Below, piece by piece: positions 29,803 through 35,221 of a stretch of DNA of 35,221 nt (within the stretch, counting starts at the first letter, position 1; each line of letters begins with the position of its first letter). The stretch is from NCBI GenBank assembly GCA_030550625.1, contig JAUQOZ010000390.1, positions 1 to 35,221 on the forward strand, in the 5' to 3' direction. The position numbers and the translations under genes were made by a program. Source of the stretch: Chloroflexota bacterium. GTDB lineage: Bacteria > Chloroflexota > Chloroflexia > Chloroflexales > Chloroflexaceae. Below the pieces are notes generated by a model. That model ran no database searches, was not told the origin of the DNA, and saw only the letters and a list, made by a program, of their open reading frames with translations.

Positions 29803-31275
29803 TCAATCGGATCGTTCCCGCAAATGCGGGAAAAGTATCACTTCACGAATCGTCGGCTGGTCAGTCAGCACCATCACCAGCCGGTCAATCCCGATGCCAA
29901 GGCCGCCGGTGGGGGGCATGCCATAGCGCAGCGCATTGATAAAGTCTTCATCCATCTGGTGCGCTTCTTCATCGCCGGCGGCGAAAGCGCGCAACTGCTC
30001 GCGGAAGCGTTCTTCCTGATCAAACGGATCGTTCAGCTCGGTAAAGGCGTTGCCGATCTCCATCCCGGCGATAAAGGCCTCAAACCGTTCGGTAAAGTCG
30101 GGCCGGTCGGGAATGCGCTTGGCCAGCGGCGACATCGCCACCGGATAGTCGATGATAAAGGTAGGCTGGAAGAGGTGGGGTTGGACGAATTCCGAGAAGA
30201 GTTCATCAACCTGTTTGGCCCACGATGCCTTGCGATCAACGCGCAAGCCGCGATCGGCGATGGCCGCATGCAGAGAGGCCAGATCCGGATGCTGGGTAAT
30301 ATCAATCCCGGTGCGTTCGGCGATCGCATCAGCCATCGCAAGGCGCGGCCACGGCGGGCGAAACTCAAGCTCGCGGCCCTGATAGGTGATCGTGGTCGTG
30401 CCATGCACCGCATAGCAAATCTCACCCAGCATCTCTTCGACCAGCGCCATCATAGCGTGATAATCGGCATACGCCTGATAGCACTCCATCATCGTAAACT
30501 CAGGGTTATGCGAGCGATCAACCCCCTCGTTGCGGAAGTTTTTGCCGATCTCGTAGACGCCGGGGAAGCCGCCGACGATCAACCGCTTGAGATAGAGCTC
30601 AGTCGCGATGCGCAGATAAAGATTCTGGCCGAGCGCATTGTGATAGGTAACGAACGGGCGTGCGGCAGCGCCGCCATAGAGCGGCTGCAAGACCGGCGTC
30701 TCCACTTCCAGAAAGCCGCGTTCGTCGAGCACGCGCCGCATGGTGCTGATAATGCGGGCGCGAGCACGAAAAATATCGCGCCGCTCGCGATTCACAATCA
30801 GGTCAAGGTAGCGTTGGCGATGACGTTCTTCCACATCTTGCAGACCGGCCCACTTTTCTGGCGGCGGGTTAATCGTCTTGGCCAGCACCGCCAACTCACG
30901 CACAAACAGCGAGCGTTCGCCGGTTTTCGTGCGGCGGAGAGTACCAGTCGCTTGGACAATATCAAACGTGTCGAGCTGATCGCGAAACCGCTCGAACCAC
31001 TCATCGCCGATGTCAGCCCGGCTGAGCCAGAGTTGGATCTCGCCACTCCCATCTTCGATGTGGGCGAAAGCGATCTTGCCCATAACCCGTCGTGCGCCGA
31101 CGATGCGCCCGGCGAGAGTAATCACCGTTTCGGCAGCGGCCAATTCATCAAACGCAGCCAATGCTGCGCCGATGGTATGGCTGCGGTAGCAGCGGGGTGG
31201 AAAGGGATCAATTCCGGCGGCGCGCAACTGTGCAAGCTTGGCGGCGCGTTGGGCTTGTAAGTCGTTTAATTCCAT
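29803..31275 (-). CDS. lysS: Lysyl-tRNA synthetase, class II
   Basis: [116 protein letters not shown]. Confidence 0.97.
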   Translation of the reverse strand: MELNDLQAQRAAKLAQLRAAGIDPFPPRCYRSHTIGAALAAFDELAAAETVITLAGRIVGARRVMGKIAFAHIEDGSGEIQLWLSRADIGDEWFERFRDQLDTFDIVQATGTLRRTKTGERSLFVRELAVLAKTINPPPEKWAGLQDVEERHRQRYLDLIVNRERRDIFRARARIISTMRRVLDERGFLEVETPVLQPLYGGAAARPFVTYHNALGQNLYLRIATELYLKRLIVGGFPGVYEIGKNFRNEGVDRSHNPEFTMMECYQAYADYHAMMALVEEMLGEICYAVHGTTTITYQGRELEFRPPWPRLAMADAIAERTGIDITQHPDLASLHAAIADRGLRVDRKASWAKQVDELFSEFVQPHLFQPTFIIDYPVAMSPLAKRIPDRPDFTERFEAFIAGMEIGNAFTELNDPFDQEERFREQLRAFAAGDEEAHQMDEDFINALRYGMPPTGGLGIGIDRLVMVLTDQPTIREVILFPHLRERSD

Positions 31276-31352
31276 ACTGAACGAATCGGTGCCATTTCAC
31301 CGGCGCATTCCGCCAGCGCCGGCGCTTCTCTCCCCATTATACCGGAAAACAG

Positions 31353-31378
31353 CACGGGCGAGGCATGCCTCGCCCGTG
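31353..31378. terminator. Perfect 26-bp palindrome between greA and lysS
   Basis: CACGGGCGAGGCATGCCTCGCCCGTG, followed on the minus strand by CTGTTTTCC. Confidence 0.65.
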
Positions 31379-31400
31379 GTCAGCCGGTGGAAAATGGCTG

Positions 31401-31877
31401 CTAGCGCACCTTGAGGATCGTCAATTTCATCACACCAGAAGGGGTATGCACCGTCACCTTATTGCGGGCACGCTTGCCAAGCAGCGCAGCACCGAGCGGC
31501 GACTCGTTCGAGATGCGGCCTTGGCGCGGGTTGGCCTCGGCGCTGCCGACAATCGTCCACGTCTCTTCCGAGCCGTCGTCTTCAAACCGGACGGTTACGG
31601 ACGAACCGACCCGTACCTCGCCGTTGCTCGCCTGATCTTCATCAATTAATTCAGCGCGCGAGAGTAGGTGCTTGAGTTCGCGAATCCGACCTTCGAGCAA
31701 GGCTTGCGCTTTCTTCGCGTCTTCGTATTCACCGCTCTCAGAAATGTCGCCCAATTCTTTGGCCGCGGCAATCCGCTCAGCGATCTGCTTGCGTTCCACG
31801 GTCATTAGGTACTCAAGCTCCGCTTCAAGGCGGGCGCGACCTTCGCGAGTCAGGTACGTCGGCTTGTCTGTCATCAC
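31401..31877 (-). CDS. greA: Transcription elongation factor GreA
   Basis: YLTREGRARLEAELEYL, RIAAAKELGDISESGEYEDAKKAQ, ISNESPLGAALLGKRARNKVTVHTPSG. Confidence 0.95.
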   Translation of the reverse strand: MMTDKPTYLTREGRARLEAELEYLMTVERKQIAERIAAAKELGDISESGEYEDAKKAQALLEGRIRELKHLLSRAELIDEDQASNGEVRVGSSVTVRFEDDGSEETWTIVGSAEANPRQGRISNESPLGAALLGKRARNKVTVHTPSGVMKLTILKVR

Positions 31878-31942
31878 TACTGCCTCTACGCTGCCCGTAC
31901 CGCGCAGCCGGGCGGACGGGAAACCTCAATATAAAAAGAATA

Positions 31943-31963
31943 ACTGAGAGCACATCTCTCAGT
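31943..31963. promoter_or_regulatory. Hairpin in the greA 5' region
   Basis: ACTGAGAG-cacat-CTCTCAGT, 8-bp perfect stem, 66 nt upstream of the greA start. Confidence 0.45.
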
Positions 31964-32071
31964 CGTGGCCGGGGGCGCTTTCGCAGCCTACCCCATACCT
32001 TGCCACAATTATATGTGGTTGCGCGCAATTTGTAAAGACGGTTTGCATATCATGGAATACTCGCACAGATA

Positions 32072-32080
32072 TGCTATAAT
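32072..32080 (+). promoter_or_regulatory. Extended -10 element (TGCTATAAT) upstream of ftsK
   Basis: TATAAT at 32075-32080 with TGc extension, 39 nt before the ftsK ATG; same 9-mer as upstream of accD. Confidence 0.5.
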
Positions 32081-32118
32081 CGAATTGCAGATTGTAGGCG
32101 TTAGGGAACTGAGGAGCA

Positions 32119-34464
32119 ATGGCTTCACGCAGCGGCAACAAATCAACCGGCAAGCGGCGCGCGACTGGCAGCCGTAGCCGCAAGAGTGGTGCGAGGGCGG
32201 GCTGGGCCATCTCGTTGCGCCCCGAACATCAGCGTGAGCTATTTGCGCTAGGCCTGATCCTGATCGCTGCCGTTACGATTATCTTTGTGTTCACCGGCGA
32301 AGCTGGCGGGTTGGGCAGCCTGTACCTCAACGGCGTGCGCTCATTGTTTGGCGCCGGGGTCTTCTTTGTGCCGTTCACCCTCTTTTTGATCGGGATCGCC
32401 ATCCTCTGGCAAGAGCGGATGAGCGATGCTAACCTGAGCGGGGCCAATGTGCTGGGCACAATGCTCGTGCTCTTCGCGATGCTGGGCCTGCTCGAAGCGC
32501 CGGTGCATGATATTCTGATCGCCGATCGCTTCAACGAGGGCGGCGGCTTGATTGGGTATTGGCTGCTCGAGGCGTTGCAGCTTGCGATTGGCCGGATTGC
32601 GGCAGTAGTGGTGATTTTGGCGCTGGGGTTGGCCGGGTTGCTGCTCACCTTCAATCTGACCGTGCGCGAGCTGGTGTTGGGGATGGCCGAGCGCACCGCC
32701 GCCTTTTGGCAGATGCTCTGGAGCGCGCCGCGCCGTCCGGCTGCACCAGCCAACGCGACCCGCCGCTCATTGGCCGATCTGATCTTTACGCCACCGCCGC
32801 AGGGCGAGGCCGATGATATTGTGCCGACGCCGATTGCTGCCCGCCCGACACGGGCGAGCCTGTTTAAGCTCCCTACGCCTGAATTGCCTCCACCCGCCGA
32901 ACCGGCCAAGCTGACCAGCGCGCCGGCGGTGAGCGCGTCGCCGGTCAAGCCGGAACCGGTGCAAGAGGTGGTGCAAGAGGCGCTCGATGGGTTCGAGATT
33001 TCGCCGGTGCGGCGGGCTTGGCCGCTGCCGTCGCTCGATCTGCTCTTGGAGCGCGCGCCTGACGGTGGCATTACCGACGAAGAGCGCCGCTTGAAAGCGC
33101 GTGTGATCGAAGAGACCTTGGCCAGCTTTAAGGTTGAAGCGCGGGTGGTTGGAGTCAATACCGGCCCCGCCGTGACCCAGTTTGAGTTGCAGCCGGCGGT
33201 TGGGGTGAAGGTGGCCAAGATTATGACGCTCGAACGCGATCTCGCGCTGGCGCTAGCCGCACAGTCGATCCGGATCGAGGCGCCTATCCCCGGCAAGAAT
33301 GTGGTTGGCATCGAGATTCCCAACAGCGCAATCGCGATGGTCTCGCTGCGCGAGGTGCTCGATAGCGAAGAGTATGAGCTGCACCGCGGACGGCTGAAGC
33401 TGCCGTTAGGCAAGGATGTCAGCGGTACGCCGGTGATTGCCGATTTGACCAAGATGCCGCACCTGCTGGTGGCCGGCGCCACCGGTTCGGGCAAGTCGGT
33501 GGCGATTAATGCGTTCTTGTGCGGCTTGCTGCTCAAGCATACCCCCGATGAGCTGAAGCTGATTCTGATCGACCCCAAGATGGTCGAGATGATAGTCTAT
33601 AATCGGATTCCGCACCTGCTCTCGCCGGTCGTCACCGAGGTGGAGCGGGTGGTGCCGACGCTCAAGTGGGCAACCCGCGAGATGGAGCGGCGCTATAAGG
33701 TGTTTGCGAAACACGCTTGCCGCAATATTGACAGTTACCGCCAACTGGCGCGCAAACGGGCCGATCTTGAGCCGATGCCCTACATCGTGATTGTGATTGA
33801 TGAGTTGGCCGACTTGATGATGATGGCCCCCGATGAAGTTGAGACGTATGTCTGCCGGTTGGCGCAGATGGCCCGCGCCACGGGGATTCATCTGATTATC
33901 GCCACCCAGCGTCCGTCGGTTGATGTGATTACCGGCCTGATCAAGGCAAACTTCCCTTCGCGCATCGCCTTTGCAGTGACCTCGCAAGTCGATAGCCGGG
34001 TCATTCTCGACGTGCCCGGCGCTGAACATCTGCTTGGCCGCGGCGATATGCTCTATATGGCGGCTGACTCGGCGAAGCTGGTGCGGATTCAGGGTACCTA
34101 CGTCGCCGATCGTGAGGTTGAGCGGATCGTTGATTTTTGGCGTAAGGCGGCGCCGCCCGATGAGGCGAAGCCGGAGGAGGCGAAGGCGAGCGGGGGCGAG
34201 ACCCAACCTGCCGCCAGTGGCGAGAGCTTCCAACCTCCCGCCGAGTTCCTCTCGCCTGCCGAGCAAGACGAATTGCTGCCGCAAGCGATTGCGCTCGTCT
34301 CACAACATCAGCGCGCCTCAGCCTCGCTCTTGCAGCGCCGGTTGCGGATTGGCTATTCCAAAGCGCAGCAATTGATCGATCTGCTCGAACAGCAGGGCTA
34401 CGTCGGCCCGCCTGATGGCGGGCGGTCGCGTGAGGTGCTGCGCCGTGACGGCACGCCGCCGTGA
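32119..34464 (+). CDS. ftsK: DNA translocase FtsK/SpoIIIE
   Basis: N-terminal TM helices; PHLLVAGATGSGKSVAINAFL Walker A; YIVIVIDELADLMM Walker B; C-terminal gamma winged helix RRLRIGYSKAQQLIDLLEQQGYVGPPDG. Confidence 0.96.
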   Translation: MASRSGNKSTGKRRATGSRSRKSGARAGWAISLRPEHQRELFALGLILIAAVTIIFVFTGEAGGLGSLYLNGVRSLFGAGVFFVPFTLFLIGIAILWQERMSDANLSGANVLGTMLVLFAMLGLLEAPVHDILIADRFNEGGGLIGYWLLEALQLAIGRIAAVVVILALGLAGLLLTFNLTVRELVLGMAERTAAFWQMLWSAPRRPAAPANATRRSLADLIFTPPPQGEADDIVPTPIAARPTRASLFKLPTPELPPPAEPAKLTSAPAVSASPVKPEPVQEVVQEALDGFEISPVRRAWPLPSLDLLLERAPDGGITDEERRLKARVIEETLASFKVEARVVGVNTGPAVTQFELQPAVGVKVAKIMTLERDLALALAAQSIRIEAPIPGKNVVGIEIPNSAIAMVSLREVLDSEEYELHRGRLKLPLGKDVSGTPVIADLTKMPHLLVAGATGSGKSVAINAFLCGLLLKHTPDELKLILIDPKMVEMIVYNRIPHLLSPVVTEVERVVPTLKWATREMERRYKVFAKHACRNIDSYRQLARKRADLEPMPYIVIVIDELADLMMMAPDEVETYVCRLAQMARATGIHLIIATQRPSVDVITGLIKANFPSRIAFAVTSQVDSRVILDVPGAEHLLGRGDMLYMAADSAKLVRIQGTYVADREVERIVDFWRKAAPPDEAKPEEAKASGGETQPAASGESFQPPAEFLSPAEQDELLPQAIALVSQHQRASASLLQRRLRIGYSKAQQLIDLLEQQGYVGPPDGGRSREVLRRDGTPP

Positions 34465-34570
34465 CGGTTTGGCGATGGCCGATCTGAAGGAATGTAGCGC
34501 CGCAACGATCCGGCCTGTGGGTGCGTCTAACCGGCAACCAATCACCCGTCTCGCTCAGGAGGAAGCTGCG

Positions 34571-34840
34571 ATGGCGATCGAAGATTTTTATACCGGCGCG
34601 CGCCGGATTTTGGCGAATATGCTGGAAGAGACGCCAAAGGCTGATCGCGAGCAATTGCTCGACGCCTACGCCGAATTGCTCACCCGCTTGCATGCCGAAG
34701 AAGCGCATCGGATGCTGACCGAGGTGATCGAGGATGCGCGCACCCGGCTTGATGCCCGCCTCTCGCCCGATCCGATCCGGCAGACGATTGCCGGTGTGCA
34801 GACGACGCTGCAAGACTTGTGGAATAGCCTCTGGCGGTAG
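34571..34840 (+). CDS. Hypothetical small helical protein
   Basis: ATG preceded by AGGAGGAAG; MAIEDFYTGARRILANMLEETPKADREQLLDAYAELL..., acidic/helical. Confidence 0.6.
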   Translation: MAIEDFYTGARRILANMLEETPKADREQLLDAYAELLTRLHAEEAHRMLTEVIEDARTRLDARLSPDPIRQTIAGVQTTLQDLWNSLWR

Positions 34841-34876
34841 GGCCTCACCCCTCGGCTGGAGCGGGGATATGTTTTT

Positions 34877-35040
34877 TACCGCCGAGGACGCCGAGGGCGC
34901 AGAGGAAGGAAATAGCCACAAAACCTCGCAAAAGGCACAAACGTATTGCTGTTACACGCTTGTGGCCTTTCGTGGCTCTGACCCAAAACCCCTGTGCGCT
35001 CTTTGCGTTCTTCGCGCCTTTGCGTTTGACCCCTCTGCGG
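34877..35040. repeat. Nested inverted-repeat intergenic element
   Basis: Outer arms ACCGCCGAGGACGCCGAGGGCGCAGAGG vs CCTTTGCGTTTGACCCCTCTGCGG (imperfect); inner arms AGCCACAAAA...AAAGGCACAAACGT vs ACGCTTGTGGCCTTTCGTGGCT. Confidence 0.7.
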
Positions 35041-35068
35041 CTTGGCTTGCGTGGTGGCTTTGGAGTAG

Positions 35069-35206
35069 GCCCTCACCCCCCGGCCCCCTCTCCCACCTGA
35101 CGGCGGGAGAGGGGGAGCTGCGTGATGGGCGGACGAGGCATGGCAGGAGCGGAAGAGAGTAGCGCCCCTCTCCCGCGCTAGTGGGAGAGGGGGAGGGGGT
35201 GAGGGT
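35069..35206. repeat. Pair of GC-rich hairpins flanked by ccctcaccc/gggtgaggg
   Basis: CCCCCTCTCCC-acctgacggc-GGGAGAGGGGG and CCCCTCTCCCgcgctagtGGGAGAGGGG; outer GCCCTCACCCCCC vs GGGGGTGAGGG. Confidence 0.75.
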
Positions 35207-35221
35207 TGCCCCTCCCCCAGC

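Noticed and set aside
29824-31260. 478-aa plus-strand ORF antisense to lysS
   Set aside because: Mirror of a clear lysS; no RBS or domain, composition typical of antisense reading.
32229-33578. 449-aa minus-strand ORF antisense to ftsK
   Set aside because: Ser/Arg-rich low-complexity translation opposite a complete ftsK.
34876-35076. 66-aa minus-strand ORF (MRAYSKATTQAKPQRGQTQRREERKE...)
   Set aside because: Translation of the nested inverted-repeat element; typical spurious protein from repeats.

Overview
Chloroflexota-like chromosomal window with about 27 confident genes and no mobile element, CRISPR array or tRNA/rRNA gene that I could see. From left to right: accD-accA; two secreted proteins (a GH5-like hydrolase and an unknown beta-rich protein); a minus-strand surface-glycan cluster (5.0-16.6 kb: GT4, four GT2s, two hexapeptide acyltransferases, a NodB deacetylase, two DegT aminotransferases, an SDR epimerase, a Gfo/Idh oxidoreductase); sbcD; a dipeptide/oligopeptide-type ABC transporter operon (18.3-24.7 kb); maf plus an orphan NarL-type response regulator; a minus-strand greA-lysS-(AbrB-like/Doc-like pair)-SDR-acyltransferase run; ftsK and a small conserved-looking ORF; then a repeat-rich tail. 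The strongest finding is the transporter's solute-binding lipoprotein (22808-24742). Its sequence order is circularly permuted relative to canonical SBP_bac_5/DppA proteins: the canonical C-terminal half comes directly after the lipoprotein signal and linker, and the canonical N-terminal half follows. Its partner DppB-type permease carries an unusual two-Cys extracytoplasmic insertion. The gene is preceded by an exact-consensus promoter (TTGACA-N17-TATAAT) and a long leader containing an extended Shine-Dalgarno match and a 30-codon ORF. Other points of interest are an IPL-type motif shared at opposite ends of two secreted proteins, a Doc-like protein with an eroded Fic motif, a 54-bp in-frame tandem repeat, and a nested inverted-repeat element at the right edge. 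All calls are by eye; no searches were run.
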